A stretch of DNA of 64,000 nucleotides from Planctomycetes bacterium MalM25 (GCA_007745835.1 CP036424.1:638501-702500), one strand, 5' to 3'. Shown: positions 25,660 through 34,814, counted from the first letter of the stretch. The notes: generated by a model not told the origin, from the letters alone. Made by a program: numbers and translations.

Positions 25660-26469
25660 CTACGCTGTAGTTGAGCGAGTCAAGCCGTCCGGGCGGAGGC
25701 GGTCGGCGAGCAGACCGGTGGCTCGTTCTAGGTCGAGATCCACGACCAGCAGGCCGTGTTCGCCGTACGGTTGGTGGGCGACGAGCCGCCCCTCTGGGTC
25801 GATCACCGCTGACGTGGTCGTGCCGCCGGGCAGGGCGGCGTTGCAGCTGGCGAAGTAGATCGTGTTCTCCGCGGCCCGGCAGAGCATCGCCTTCTCGTGG
25901 AATGTGTTGGCCGGGTCGGCGAACCGAGCGGGCGTCGATGCGCCCGCTTCGGTGATCTCAAAGTGTGGGTGGAAGACGACCTGGGCCCCCGCTCTTGCGG
26001 CCCAGCGAACCGTCTCGGGATAGCGCCAGCCTTCGTGGCAGATCACGATGCCGAAGCGGAGGCCGCCGATCTCAAAAAGCCGCCGGCCGTGGCCCGGTTC
26101 GTAGGTCGACTCCTCCGAAGGATCGAGCTGCACCTTGTCTTGGTAGCCCGCCAGGACGCCGTTCGGTCGCGTGACCCGGGCGGTGAGCCGGAGTCCCTTG
26201 TCGACTCGCCGTTCGGTGCCGAGCACCACGCCGATCTCGCTTTCCATCGCCGCTTGATCGATCCGCTGCCAGGCCTCGTCGAGCCAGTCCGGGTCGAACG
26301 GTTCGACCGCACCGCCGGCGCGGTACCCGGGGACATAGCCCTCGGGAAAGACCACGATCTGGGCGCCCGTTCCCGAAGCCCTGAGGACCGCTTCTTGGAT
26401 TAGCAGGAGCGCCTCGTCCCGATCGACGCCCGGCCGCAAGTTCGCGAGGGCTATCCTGAAGGTGGGCAT
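25660..26469 (-). CDS. Carbon-nitrogen hydrolase (nitrilase superfamily)
   Basis: A 269-residue amidase of the nitrilase superfamily. The Glu-Lys-Cys triad is visible: Glu in VVFPEGYVPGY (about residue 43), Lys in YQDKVQLDPSEES (about 113) and Cys in IVICHEGWRYPE (about 148). Length fits the Nit1/Nit2/omega-amidase-like branch, but the substrate cannot be assigned. It is the last gene of a four-gene minus-strand operon, 13 bp after lhgO. An in-frame GTG at 26472 precedes the ATG at 26469 by one codon, and there is no clear ribosome site. Since Nit-type amidases and L-2-hydroxyglutarate oxidases are both metabolite-repair enzymes, that role is attractive here (inference). Confidence 0.88.
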   Translation of the reverse strand: MPTFRIALANLRPGVDRDEALLLIQEAVLRASGTGAQIVVFPEGYVPGYRAGGAVEPFDPDWLDEAWQRIDQAAMESEIGVVLGTERRVDKGLRLTARVTRPNGVLAGYQDKVQLDPSEESTYEPGHGRRLFEIGGLRFGIVICHEGWRYPETVRWAARAGAQVVFHPHFEITEAGASTPARFADPANTFHEKAMLCRAAENTIYFASCNAALPGGTTTSAVIDPEGRLVAHQPYGEHGLLVVDLDLERATGLLADRLRPDGLTRSTTA

Positions 26470-26482
26470 CACTGTGGGGGGG

Positions 26483-27715
26483 CTAGTGAGTTCGCTCGAC
26501 GAGCTGATCGACGACCAGAGCGCCGATGTTGAGCGACGCGGTCGCCGCCGGGCTGGGGGCGTTCAAGACATTGACGATCCGATCGCTCTGGTCGATCAAG
26601 AAGTCGTCCACCATCGAGCCGTCGGAGAGGACGGCCTGCGCCCTGACGCCGGCGGGGGCCGGCTCGAGCGCGTCGGCGGTGATCTCGGGGACGAGTCGTT
26701 GCAGCGCCTTGACGAAGGCCCGCTTGCTCACGCTCCGCCACATCTCGCCGGCGCCCATCCGCCAGTGTTTCGCGGCGAGCTTCAGGAAGCCGCCGTAGCT
26801 GAGCGACTCGGCCAGGTCGGAGAGGTTCAGGGTGGTCTTGCCGTACCCCTCGCGAGCCAGAGCGAGGACGGCGTTGGGGCCGCACTCGATTTGGTTCTTG
26901 CCTCCGTGGTTCTGGCCTCCGGGGCCGTCGATCATCCGCGTGAAGTGAACGCCCAAGAAGGGGAACGCGGGGTCGGGGGTCGGGTAGATCAGGTTGCGAC
27001 AGAGGTGCTTGGCGCCGTCGCGCAGCTTGAAGTACTCGCCCCGGAAGGGGACGATCCGCGCGTCCGGCGTGGCGCCGGTGAGCTTGGCGACCCGGTCGCT
27101 GTGCAGGCCGGCGCAGTTGACGACACGCTCCGCCGCGAAGGCGCCCGTGGTGGTCTCCACGACGACTTCGCCCGTGGAATGCTTCACGGCGGTCGCCCGG
27201 GCGCCGGTGACGACGCCCCCCTCGGTGGCGTTGAGGATCTCGGCCAGTCGGCGGCAGACGGCGCTGTAATCGACGATGCCCGCTTCGGGCACGTGGATCG
27301 CGGCGACGCCCCGGGCGTGCGGCTCGAGCTCCGCCAGCCGCTCGACGCCGATCCGCTCGCATTGGACCCCGTTCGCTTGGCCCCTTTCGAAGATCTTCTC
27401 GAGCGCGGGCAGGTCGCCCTCGTCGACGGCGACAATGACCTTGCCGCAGAGTTCGTAGGGGACGCCCTCCGCAGCGCAGAAGGCCTCCATCGCCTTCTTG
27501 CCTTCGCGGCAGTTGATCGCCTTGAGCGATCCCGGCTTGTAGTAAATGCCCGAGTGCAGCACGCCCGAGTTGTGGCCGGTCTGGTGCTGGGCGACCGCGG
27601 CCTCCTTCTCCAGCACCCGGACGACCGCGTCGGGGAACCGTTCTAGGTAGCGGTGCGCCGTCGCCAGGCCGACGATGCCGCCGCCGATCACCAGCAAGTC
27701 ACTGCGGGGCGTCAT
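26483..27715 (-). CDS. lhgO: L-2-hydroxyglutarate oxidase
   Basis: FAD-dependent oxidase/dehydrogenase that returns L-2-hydroxyglutarate to 2-oxoglutarate. The 410 residues start with the FAD dinucleotide motif [18 protein letters not shown], then show [19 protein letters not shown], a strong LhgO signature. [16 protein letters not shown] and FRGEYFKL follow, and the C-terminal region has [12 protein letters not shown] and PNAVLAL. The start ATG overlaps the stop of the upstream flavin reductase gene (TGATG), so translation is coupled. It probably acts at the membrane, passing electrons to quinone or oxygen. Confidence 0.94.
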   Translation of the reverse strand: MTPRSDLLVIGGGIVGLATAHRYLERFPDAVVRVLEKEAAVAQHQTGHNSGVLHSGIYYKPGSLKAINCREGKKAMEAFCAAEGVPYELCGKVIVAVDEGDLPALEKIFERGQANGVQCERIGVERLAELEPHARGVAAIHVPEAGIVDYSAVCRRLAEILNATEGGVVTGARATAVKHSTGEVVVETTTGAFAAERVVNCAGLHSDRVAKLTGATPDARIVPFRGEYFKLRDGAKHLCRNLIYPTPDPAFPFLGVHFTRMIDGPGGQNHGGKNQIECGPNAVLALAREGYGKTTLNLSDLAESLSYGGFLKLAAKHWRMGAGEMWRSVSKRAFVKALQRLVPEITADALEPAPAGVRAQAVLSDGSMVDDFLIDQSDRIVNVLNAPSPAATASLNIGALVVDQLVERTH

Positions 27716-28200
27716 CAGTAGTGATCCCCACGTTTACGCACGTGGGTCATCGGCGCGGCGTCGTGTTGCAGACGGCCGGCGATCACCTCGGCGACGATCA
27801 GGCGGTGGTCGCCCGCGTCGACGCCCCCCGTGGCGCGGCACTCGAGCACGCCGACCGCCTCGGCGAGGGCGGGCGTCCCGCTCTCGGTCGCCGCGAGCTC
27901 AAGCCCCTCGAACGCCGGCTCGCCCGGCGCGAAGCCCTTGCCGAAGTGGCCGAGCAGGTGCTTTTGGGTCGCGCCCACGATGTTGATCGCAAACGGCTCC
28001 CCCGATTCGATCCGCTCGTTGATCGGGCGCCCGCTTTTCAGCGCGACGCTCACCTGCGGCGGCTCGAAGCCCGCTTGCTGCACCCAGCTTGCCAGCATGC
28101 CGGTCGACTCGTCTCCGGCGCCGATCGTGAGGATATAAATCCCGCTGGGGACACGCCCCAACGCCGCGAGCAGCTCTTCTTGGGTTTCCTCGGCCATCAT
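27715..28200 (-). CDS. Flavin reductase-like FMN-binding protein
   Basis: A 161-residue single-domain flavin reductase-like protein. The core [21 protein letters not shown] and EPFAINIVG resembles the C-terminal flavin reductase module of cyanobacterial flavodiiron proteins (SWV-QASF-PP pattern). The later [29 protein letters not shown] contains the conserved GDH. It would bind FMN and reduce it with NAD(P)H, or serve as an electron donor to a partner. It is second in the operon, 11 bp after the thiamine-binding gene, and overlaps lhgO by one base. A start one codon later (MAEETQ) is equally possible. Confidence 0.86.
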   Translation of the reverse strand: MMAEETQEELLAALGRVPSGIYILTIGAGDESTGMLASWVQQAGFEPPQVSVALKSGRPINERIESGEPFAINIVGATQKHLLGHFGKGFAPGEPAFEGLELAATESGTPALAEAVGVLECRATGGVDAGDHRLIVAEVIAGRLQHDAAPMTHVRKRGDHY

Positions 28201-28211
28201 TGCTCGGTGGG

Positions 28212-28517
28212 TTAGTCGTTGCTCGTCGTCATCTTGTCACGCACGCTCTGCACCTTGCTTTGCAAACGGCCAGTGTGCCCCGGGCGATAGTCGAGCTTCG
28301 CCGAGCAAGTGACGCGTTGGCTCTCTTTCGCGACGTGCTCGATGCAGGATTGCATCAGTGCTAGCACTTCAGGCAGGTCGCCTTCGACGATGGTGCCCAT
28401 CGCGTGCAGTTCGTACGCCAGCCCGCTCCGGTCGATCAGCGAGACGCACTCCGCGACCTGGCGGCTAACGCTCTCGCCGGCGTCCATCGGGACGAGGCTC
28501 AGTTCCAGCAGGACCAT
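28212..28517 (-). CDS. MTH1187/YqgV family thiamine-binding protein
   Basis: A 101-residue ferredoxin-like-fold protein of the thiamine_BP family: MVLLELSLVPMDAGESVSRQV at the start, then SGLAYELHAMGTIVEGD and the helix VLALMQSCIEHV. Family members bind thiamine or related compounds and form tetramers; the cellular role is poorly known. The ATG at 28517 begins at the conserved strand; an upstream in-frame ATG at 28553 adds 12 basic residues not found in the family. It leads a four-gene operon with flavin reductase, LhgO and a nitrilase. Nothing in the leader looks like a TPP riboswitch. Confidence 0.85.
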   Translation of the reverse strand: MVLLELSLVPMDAGESVSRQVAECVSLIDRSGLAYELHAMGTIVEGDLPEVLALMQSCIEHVAKESQRVTCSAKLDYRPGHTGRLQSKVQSVRDKMTTSND

Positions 28518-28750
28518 GGGTTGCAGCCTTCGTGCGGGCGTGAGGCGTTTCACCGTGCCAGCGGTGAGTCTGCCGTTTGTAGGGCTTGGGAGGGCGCACG
28601 TCGAGTCCCAACAACGCGCAAACTCTTGCCCGCAAGCGGCTTACGGATCGTCAAGTTTGCCCTGTCGGGTGACCGATGTAACCGCTACGTTCCGCACCGT
28701 TGCGATGACCCCGCGTCGCTGCGTGCTTCGCTGCCGACCCAGACAGACCC

Positions 28751-29824
28751 GTGATTCAATCCTTCAAAACCGGTCTCGCCCTCGTGGCGATCGCCCTTGG
28801 TGTGGGCGGTTCGTGCGCTCGCGCCGCCACGCCGACGGTCGATCCGTTCTTGGCGGCGGTCCGCGTCGCCGACGCTCGAACGGCGGACGGGGGCGTGCAG
28901 CTGACGAGCGCCTACGCGACCGACTACGGCGCCTCCGATTACGGCGGCGCCCCGTTCGGTCCGCCCGGCGGGCCCGTTCCGGGGACGCACCTCGGCCCGG
29001 TTGGCGAGTCGGTCGAGACCGCCTCGTGGGGTTACAACGCCCCGGCCACGCACTGCGGCTGGGAAGTGATGCCGGACGGGTTGATCTACCGCAGCTACCT
29101 CGCCGGGCCGCGCGAGTCGCGCCTCGCGCTGCACGCGATCCACAACAGCCACGCCGCCGAGAACAGCGAGTGGCTGTGGGACGCCACCCTCGGTGGCCGC
29201 CGTGGACTGCTGCGTTACGGCAACAACAACCCGATGAACCCGGTCGGTTGGCAGCTCGACATCGAGGGCTCGACCGTCGTGCGGCTGAACCTCGACGAGA
29301 ACCGCGACGTCGACGCCAGCGACTTCCGCTTCGGCGTGCCGCTCACTTACACGGCGGGTGACGGCGTCAGCTACAAGATGGGCTACTACCACGTCAGCTC
29401 GCACCTCGGCGACGAACTGATCGCCCGCACCGGCGTGAACAGCCGGGTCAATTACGTCCGCGACGCGATCATCGCCGGCGTCTCGTACCAGGCGACCCCC
29501 GCGTTGCGGGTGTACGGCGAGACGGCCTGGGCGTTCTTCACCGCGGGCGGCGCCGAGCCGTGGGAGTTCCAGTTCGGCGCCGAGTGGGCCCAGCCCGGAC
29601 CGACCGGCATGGCGGGAACGCCGTTCGTCGCCACCAACGCCCACCTCCGCGAGGAGACCGACTTCGGCGGCGACTGGACCTTCCAGACCGGTTGGCTGTG
29701 GCGCGGCGACACGGGCAGCACGATGCGGCTCGGCCTGCACTACATGAACGGCAAGAGCACCCAGTACCAGTTCTTCACGCGCAGTGAAGAGCAGATCGGC
29801 TTCGGCATCTGGTACGACTTCTAG
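28751..29824 (+). CDS. DUF1207 outer-membrane-like protein
   Basis: A 357-residue exported protein with a signal peptide (SFKTGLALVAIALGVGGSC, then ARAA). It matches DUF1207: GWEVMPDGLIYRSYLAG, WDATLGGRRGLLRYGN, GWQLDIEGSTVVRLN, DVDASDFRFGVPLTY, YYHVSSHLGDE and ETAWAFFTAGG. The Tyr/Phe/Trp-rich alternating segments and the final aromatic residue (GFGIWYDF) are typical of an outer-membrane beta-barrel, so it probably sits in the outer membrane. The start is GTG at 28751. Function is unknown for the family; such genes are frequent in planctomycetes. Confidence 0.88.
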   Translation: MIQSFKTGLALVAIALGVGGSCARAATPTVDPFLAAVRVADARTADGGVQLTSAYATDYGASDYGGAPFGPPGGPVPGTHLGPVGESVETASWGYNAPATHCGWEVMPDGLIYRSYLAGPRESRLALHAIHNSHAAENSEWLWDATLGGRRGLLRYGNNNPMNPVGWQLDIEGSTVVRLNLDENRDVDASDFRFGVPLTYTAGDGVSYKMGYYHVSSHLGDELIARTGVNSRVNYVRDAIIAGVSYQATPALRVYGETAWAFFTAGGAEPWEFQFGAEWAQPGPTGMAGTPFVATNAHLREETDFGGDWTFQTGWLWRGDTGSTMRLGLHYMNGKSTQYQFFTRSEEQIGFGIWYDF

Positions 29825-29900
29825 AGGCTTTAGGCGCTAGGCCTCAGGCTGTAGGTTGATGGCTTCCAAGAAGCCTACGGACTACATCCTAGAGCCTCCC

Positions 29901-30926
29901 GTGATCCGCCTGCTCTGTATCGAATCGACCTGCGACGAGACGGCCGCCGCCGTCGTGACCGACGGCCTGGAGGTGCTCGGCTCGGTCGTCGCCTCGCAGA
30001 ACGACCTGCACGAGCGTTTCGGCGGGGTTGTGCCGGAGATCGCCTCGCGGGCGCACGTCGAGCGGGTGCTGCCCGTGATCGACGAGACCCTCCGCCGAGC
30101 GGGCGTGACGCTCGACGACCTCGACGCGATCGCCGTGGCGAACCAGCCTGGCCTGGTCGGCTCGCTGCTGGTCGGCGTCTGCGCGGCGAAGGCGCTCTGC
30201 GTGGCGACCGGGCTGCCGCTCATCGGCGTGAACCACCTGCAGGCGCACATCTACGCCTGCAAGATCGCCAGCGGCGAGGAGGTCTTTCCCTGCGTCGGCC
30301 TGATCGTCAGCGGCGGGCACTCGAACCTCTACCTCTGCGACGCCCCGACCGACTTCACCCCGCTGGGCGGCACGATCGACGACGCCGCCGGCGAGGCGTT
30401 CGACAAGGTCGGCGCCTTGCTCGGGTTGCCCTTCCCCGGCGGACCGAACGTGTCGAAGCTCGCCGCGAAGGGCGACCGCAGCGCGATCCGCTTCCCGCGC
30501 CCGTTGCTCGATGACAAGTCGCGGCTGGCGTTCAGCTTCAGCGGGCTGAAGACGGCCGTCCGCTACGAGATCGCCGGCCCCGGGGGCGACCCGGAGCAGG
30601 TCAGCCTCTCCGAGCAACGCCGCGCTGATATCGCCGCCGGCTTCGAGGAGGCGGTCGTCGATTGCCTCGTCGGCAAGTCGGAGCTGGCCCTCCGCCAGAG
30701 CGGTTACGACACGCTCTGCGTCGGCGGGGGCGTGGCGGCGAACGGCCGCCTCCGCGAGCGCCTCAACGCCTCGGCCGAGGAGCACGGCCACCGGCTCTAC
30801 ATCCCCCCGATGTCGCTCTGCACCGACAACGCGGTGATGGGCGCGATCGCCATCGAGCGCTACCGAGCCGGCCTGTTCGAGCCGCTCGACCTCGACGTTT
30901 ACCCGGGCCTGGAACGGATCGGCTGA
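29901..30926 (+). CDS. tsaD: tRNA threonylcarbamoyladenosine transferase subunit TsaD
   Basis: Transfers the threonylcarbamoyl group to A37 of ANN-decoding tRNAs, with TsaB and TsaE. The 341 residues show IESTCDETAAAVV at the N-terminus, GGVVPEIASRAHVE, the metal-binding HLQAH in VNHLQAHIYAC, LIVSGGHSNL, and the C-terminal LCTDNAVMGA with the metal Asp. I chose GTG 29901 because the conserved sequence begins MIRLLCIEST; the frame is open to an ATG at 29856 that adds 15 non-conserved residues. No tsaB or tsaE neighbour is present. Confidence 0.95.
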   Translation: MIRLLCIESTCDETAAAVVTDGLEVLGSVVASQNDLHERFGGVVPEIASRAHVERVLPVIDETLRRAGVTLDDLDAIAVANQPGLVGSLLVGVCAAKALCVATGLPLIGVNHLQAHIYACKIASGEEVFPCVGLIVSGGHSNLYLCDAPTDFTPLGGTIDDAAGEAFDKVGALLGLPFPGGPNVSKLAAKGDRSAIRFPRPLLDDKSRLAFSFSGLKTAVRYEIAGPGGDPEQVSLSEQRRADIAAGFEEAVVDCLVGKSELALRQSGYDTLCVGGGVAANGRLRERLNASAEEHGHRLYIPPMSLCTDNAVMGAIAIERYRAGLFEPLDLDVYPGLERIG

Positions 30927-31441
30927 GCCCCGTCGAGCGCGAATTGTTGGAAGCGAGCCACCCGTTTTCGGCCTAGAACCCGGGATTCATCGCCGGGTCG
31001 CGCAAACAACTCGGCGGGCCTTGCTTTTGGCCACTTATCGGAAGGCAGCCGTCACGGTCTCGTGTCAGCGTGGGCCTCGATAACACGCTCTGTCCGACGT
31101 TCTACCTGCCCCCTGCGACTCCTCTGGGGCGATTGCTCTTTGCGGCAAGCCTGGCTGCTCACCACATGTCCTGAGCGGCAGATCCCGCACTACCGGCTCT
31201 TCTGCTCGAGGTGAATGTGTATTAACGCATCCTCTGAGTGTGGGAACCGCATGTCTGGAGCCTCTTGGCTCCGCATGTCCCGAACAGTCCGCAGGACAGG
31301 GGGGGAAACCGCAAGTATTCGCTTATGCGAACCACGTGATCGCTAAACGAACCGGAGTTGCGGAGTAACATTTTCTCGATGGCGGTTTCTACCCATTTCT
31401 TTGGACAACCCTCACAGACACTCTAGGCGGAGCTAGTCAGC
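30927..31441. other. 515-bp intergenic stretch, no supported gene
   Basis: No coding frame of quality is seen on either strand. The segment contains CCGCATGTC twice, about 25 bp apart (31248 and 31273), and a related CACATGTCC at 31161. A T-rich patch with TTTCTTTGG near 31395-31405 precedes the next gene and may be part of its promoter. Base composition is slightly less GC-rich than around it. Confidence 0.5.
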
Positions 31442-32161
31442 GTGGAAAACTCACTTTTTAAACAGATGGTTCCACAGCATGGGGGGGGCTCAGCTACAGC
31501 AACCCAGGCCGAGGAGTCGATGTCGGCCGAGCTGGTCGAGTTCATGTGCACGGTTAGTGCGAAGCTGGATCAGATCGAGCACATGCATCGGAAGACAACG
31601 CCAATCATCGGGGACTGCCAGGGTTGTGGCAGGTACCTCCCTTGGCCCAGCCCGCGTGCCGGCGCTTGGGTCGCCCCGGTGGCGTGCCCCCAGTGTCGGC
31701 GTTGGTACTACTGCGAGTCGCGTAACGACACCTCGTTCGACCCCGACGAGATGGAAGAGACGCTCAGAGCGAGCTTGGTCTCAGTCTCCCAGGCCAACCG
31801 GCCGTCTGAATCCGCGGCGGTTGCGACCGTGCGAGAGTCCTTAATCGGCGACGAGGTGTACTTTGGAGCCGAACGCCGGGGGGCGACCCGCGTGCCGGTG
31901 TCGGCCACGGTCGTCGTGGCGCCCCTCGACGAGCGGTTTGTCCCGGTGGCGATGGCGCAGCAGATGACGTTGATCGACTTCTCGATCCACGGCGCCGGCT
32001 TCATGGGTCGGGCGATGGAGCAATCGGAGTACGCCCTGGTCGATTTCAGCCCGAGCTGCCCCAGGAACACCCAGCTGATGGCGCGCGTGGTGAGCCAGCA
32101 GCAGCTGGACGATTTCGCGAAATATGGCTGTGAATTTGTGGTCGATGTCGCCGAACTCTGA
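31442..32161 (+). CDS. Zinc-ribbon / PilZ domain protein, probable c-di-GMP effector
   Basis: A 239-residue cytoplasmic protein. C59-x-x-C62 (CQGCGRYLPW) and C82-x-x-C85 (CPQCRRWYYC) form a likely zinc ribbon in the first half. The second half has the PilZ signature for cyclic-di-GMP binding: RxxxR in R146-GAT-R150 (ERRGATRVPV) and D-x-S-x-x-G in LIDFSIHGAGFMG. A role in motility, stalk/holdfast or surface-polymer control would be usual for PilZ proteins (inference). The start is GTG at 31442; later in-frame ATGs at 31467 and 31520 are alternatives. A small orphan gene follows after 7 bp and is probably co-transcribed. Confidence 0.82.
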   Translation: MENSLFKQMVPQHGGGSATATQAEESMSAELVEFMCTVSAKLDQIEHMHRKTTPIIGDCQGCGRYLPWPSPRAGAWVAPVACPQCRRWYYCESRNDTSFDPDEMEETLRASLVSVSQANRPSESAAVATVRESLIGDEVYFGAERRGATRVPVSATVVVAPLDERFVPVAMAQQMTLIDFSIHGAGFMGRAMEQSEYALVDFSPSCPRNTQLMARVVSQQQLDDFAKYGCEFVVDVAEL

Positions 32162-32168
32162 GGGCAAA

Positions 32169-32489
32169 ATGTCGCACACCCTTTCGCGTCTGACGCTTTA
32201 CCAAGAACCCGGCTTCTGTGGCAATCACTTGGTTTTCTTCCCGTCCCGGGGTGAGCACCAGCCGACCGATCTCGATTGCTGGGTCCGATACACGGTCGGC
32301 TCGGTTGTCCTTGAGCTCCCCGAGGGGAGGGGCGTCAGGGTGGTCGCGACCGATGGCCGGGTGACCGAGCTAGCCGGCGCCGATGAACCGCAGTTCTTGG
32401 ATCAGTACACCTTGATGGAGAACGGCTTATACACGGGGCTCACGCTGATCGTCTGGGACCCGAAGTCTTGCCGTGAACCGTCCGTGTAA
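32169..32489 (+). CDS. Small cytoplasmic protein of unknown function next to PilZ gene
   Basis: A 106-residue open frame starting MSHTLSRLTLYQEPG with a GAGGG ribosome site overlapping the end of the upstream PilZ gene. Its body has alternating hydrophobic residues (WVRYTVGSVVLELPEG, VRVVATDGRVTELAG), which suggests a small beta-fold. No family is recognised and no signal peptide is seen. An earlier in-frame ATG at 32124 lies inside the PilZ gene and is not preferred. Close coupling suggests joint function with the PilZ protein. Confidence 0.6.
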   Translation: MSHTLSRLTLYQEPGFCGNHLVFFPSRGEHQPTDLDCWVRYTVGSVVLELPEGRGVRVVATDGRVTELAGADEPQFLDQYTLMENGLYTGLTLIVWDPKSCREPSV

Positions 32490-32527
32490 ATGGCGTAGCG
32501 CATCCGCCCCTCAGTCAACCAAATAAA

Positions 32528-32559
32528 CACCCGGCCTGCATTCGCGTGCGGGCCGGGTG
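32528..32559. terminator. Hairpin between convergent genes
   Basis: CACCCGGCCTGCA at 32528-32540 pairs with TGCGGGCCGGGTG at 32547-32559 (one wobble), with a six-base loop. It lies between the plus-strand orphan and the minus-strand thioredoxin-like gene, so it may serve both. AAATAAA precedes it and GGCGTCGTTT follows. Confidence 0.8.
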
Positions 32560-32595
32560 GCGTCGTTTCGATTGTCACCGCGGTGAGCCAGGGGC

Positions 32596-33138
32596 TCAGC
32601 GGTTGCGGAGCTGGCAGCTCGGGCAGTAGGGCGGCGGCGAGCTGTAGCTCGGGTAGCTGATGGCGCCCGTCGACGGGGTGACGACCGCGGGGGTCGACGT
32701 GACCGGCTTGGCGACCGTGTGCCGCTTCGCGTTGGCGCGGAGGCCGTCGGCGTGGCTCTTGAGGGCCTTGGTCCACTCGGCGACCGTGATGTCGCCCGAC
32801 ACGCGTTGCAGGATCACCGAACCCGACTTGTCGATGATCGCGACGTGCGGGAAATCGGTCACTTTGAAGCCCGCGGCGACCTTCTTGCCGTACTCGGTGG
32901 TCGCGTCGATGTGGCAGAGGGCGTAGCTGTCCAGCGGGAACGCTCCGGTCTCGGCCGAAAGCAGTGCCGGGTCGAGTTGCTTCGCTTCGTCGCCGGGAAC
33001 GTCGAGCACGACCAGCAGGGGCTGGTTGTCCTGCTTGGTCTCGGCCAGGGCCTTGCCGTAGTCGGCGTGCCAGTTGTCGGCCGGTTGGGCGTTGCCGGTG
33101 AGGGCCGCGACGGCGGCGAGCATCCAAGTCGAAAGCAT
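32596..33138 (-). CDS. Exported thioredoxin-fold protein without active-site CxxC
   Basis: A 180-residue protein with a short signal peptide (MLSTWMLAAVAALTGNAQPA). A thioredoxin-like domain follows: WHADYGKALAETKQDNQPLLVVLDVP, then FKVTDFPHVAIIDKSG with the cis-Pro loop, and VAEWTKALKSH. The usual WCxxC is absent at the expected place, so a classical oxidoreductase role is unlikely. The Pro/Ser/Tyr-rich C-terminus contains a lone YCPSC pair near residues 171-175. An AGGAGAAG ribosome site precedes the ATG at 33138. The pattern resembles secreted 'thioredoxin family' proteins common in planctomycetes; the partner is unknown. Confidence 0.75.
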   Translation of the reverse strand: MLSTWMLAAVAALTGNAQPADNWHADYGKALAETKQDNQPLLVVLDVPGDEAKQLDPALLSAETGAFPLDSYALCHIDATTEYGKKVAAGFKVTDFPHVAIIDKSGSVILQRVSGDITVAEWTKALKSHADGLRANAKRHTVAKPVTSTPAVVTPSTGAISYPSYSSPPPYCPSCQLRNR

Positions 33139-33704
33139 CCTTCTTCTCCTAGTGGGGACAACGCCGCCTCGGCAGGGCTCACTGCGGGGTCGCAGCGCCG
33201 GCGATTGCGAGCCTGCGCTTGCGGCGTCGGTGGGAGGAACACGCCTCGCGGAGGCTTCGGTAGGAAGCGGTGAGCGAGCGGTTCCGGTTGGGTCGTCAGT
33301 TAAGGAACTGGCGCCGGCGGGGGGCGACGCCCGACTGAGCGGGCGAAGCCGACGTGCTGTGTTGAGGAAACTCGGTGGGTGCGAATCAAACGTCGAGCAA
33401 CGACCCTACCGGAGCCTCGAAGGCGCACAAGGGGCTGCTGGGGGGATCCGTAACGATCGGGGTGAGATATCTCACCAGAGCGGATCGGGCGACGAGGCGC
33501 TTAAGGGGACGAATAGCCCAGTAAAAACAGGCCCATTGCGAGGTTGGTACGCGACGGATCGAGGCCGCAAGAAGCCGCCTTAGCGGTGGAAAAAAAGTCG
33601 ATTGCGTCGCAGCGACCCGGGGGTCTGCGCAGTCTTCGCAAGATGCGTCCGCGTCAAAATGGACCCGGGAAAGTGCTTGACATTCACAAGCCGTTCGGGG
33701 TGCC
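33139..33704. other. 566-bp intergenic stretch, no supported gene
   Basis: Lies between the thioredoxin-like gene and the HtrA gene. It holds the former's ribosome site at its left end. Open frames here are short or lack ribosome sites and motifs. Short A-runs at 33521-33526 and 33590-33597 are the only notable patches. Confidence 0.55.
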
Positions 33705-34814
33705 TCACGCGGCCCCGAGCGTGACCGGGACCCGCACCTGCTGGCCGTCTCGCAGCACAGTGAAGACGACCCGATCGCCCGGCTGGTAGCCGTCCATCCG
33801 CTCGAGGAACTCGGGGTGGGTCGAAACGGCTTGCCCGTCGATGGCGAGGATGTAGTCGGCGTAGTCCTTATCGAGTTCTTTGACGCGATACACGATCGGT
33901 CCTTCCCGACGCCGATGCTCCAGGACCCGGAACGCACGCAAGCCGGCGCGCTCGGCGGGGCCGTTCTTGCTGAGCTTCGCGATCCTCAGGCCGCGCGACG
34001 ACTCCTCGAGCACCACGATGCCGTGGTACGCGCGGACGATCTTGCCGTTCTCGATCAGCTCCGGCACGAAGCGGCGGATGCGGTCGATCGGGATCGCGAA
34101 CCCGACACCCGAGTTCTGGCCGACCGAGCTGCGGATGGCGACGCACATGCCGATCATCTCGGCGGACGTATTGAGCAACGGCCCGCCCGAGTTGCCCGGG
34201 TTCATCGCGGCGTCGGTCTGGACCATGCCGTCCATGATCGCCCCTTTGACGCGGCTGGGGAGCGAGCGGTTCAGGCTCGACACGACGCCGCAGGTGAGCG
34301 TGTGGTCGAGGCCGAACGGGTTGCCGAGGGCGTACGCCTTCTGGCCGACGCGGAGGTTGTCGCTGCGGCCCAGCGGCAGGGGGGTGAGCTCTTCGCCCTT
34401 GGGATCGATCTTCAGGACCGCGATGTCGTACTCGGCGTCTTCTCCGACGAGCGTGGCGTCGTACATGCGGTCGTTGGTCAACGCGACCTTGATCTCCCGC
34501 GCGCCGTCGATGACGTGCTGGTTGGTGATGATGTGCCCCTGCCGGTCCAGGATCGCCCCCGAGCCGGCGCCCTCGCCCTCGATCGGCAGGCCGAACGTCG
34601 GGTCGTACTGCACCGTGCTGGTGGTGATGTGGACGACGCTCCGATTGGCCGCCTCGTACACGCGGATGTTGGCCAGCTCTTCCGGCGTGAGGTTCGCGGG
34701 CGGGGGCGCCGGCGCCTGGCGCACGATCGGCGTGGGGGCGGTCCGCTGGGCGGCGACGTAGGTCGCCACCCCGGCCAGTCCGATCAGGGCGAGCAAGGAG
34801 ATTCGACGGTTCAT
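33705..34814 (-). CDS. HtrA/DegP-type serine protease with one PDZ domain
   Basis: A 369-residue envelope protease. An N-terminal hydrophobic segment (ISLLALIGLAGVATYVAAQ) is a signal anchor or signal peptide. The trypsin-like domain has the full triad: H100 in ITNQHVID, D130 in EYDIAVLKI and S209 in GNSGGPLL. A single PDZ domain follows (GIVVLEESSRGLRIAKL, ADYILAIDGQAV, GDRVVFTVLRDG) with a longer than usual insert (VLEHRRREGPIVYRVKELDKDYA). It probably degrades or refolds damaged exported proteins. The ATG at 34814 starts the hydrophobic segment; the frame extends upstream to 34913 without conserved sequence. Confidence 0.92.
   Translation of the reverse strand: MNRRISLLALIGLAGVATYVAAQRTAPTPIVRQAPAPPPANLTPEELANIRVYEAANRSVVHITTSTVQYDPTFGLPIEGEGAGSGAILDRQGHIITNQHVIDGAREIKVALTNDRMYDATLVGEDAEYDIAVLKIDPKGEELTPLPLGRSDNLRVGQKAYALGNPFGLDHTLTCGVVSSLNRSLPSRVKGAIMDGMVQTDAAMNPGNSGGPLLNTSAEMIGMCVAIRSSVGQNSGVGFAIPIDRIRRFVPELIENGKIVRAYHGIVVLEESSRGLRIAKLSKNGPAERAGLRAFRVLEHRRREGPIVYRVKELDKDYADYILAIDGQAVSTHPEFLERMDGYQPGDRVVFTVLRDGQQVRVPVTLGAA

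Noticed and set aside
31328..31343. CACGTG-centred sequence resembling parS
   Set aside because: Only the core and a few flanking bases match; the outer GTTT/AAAC halves are lost.
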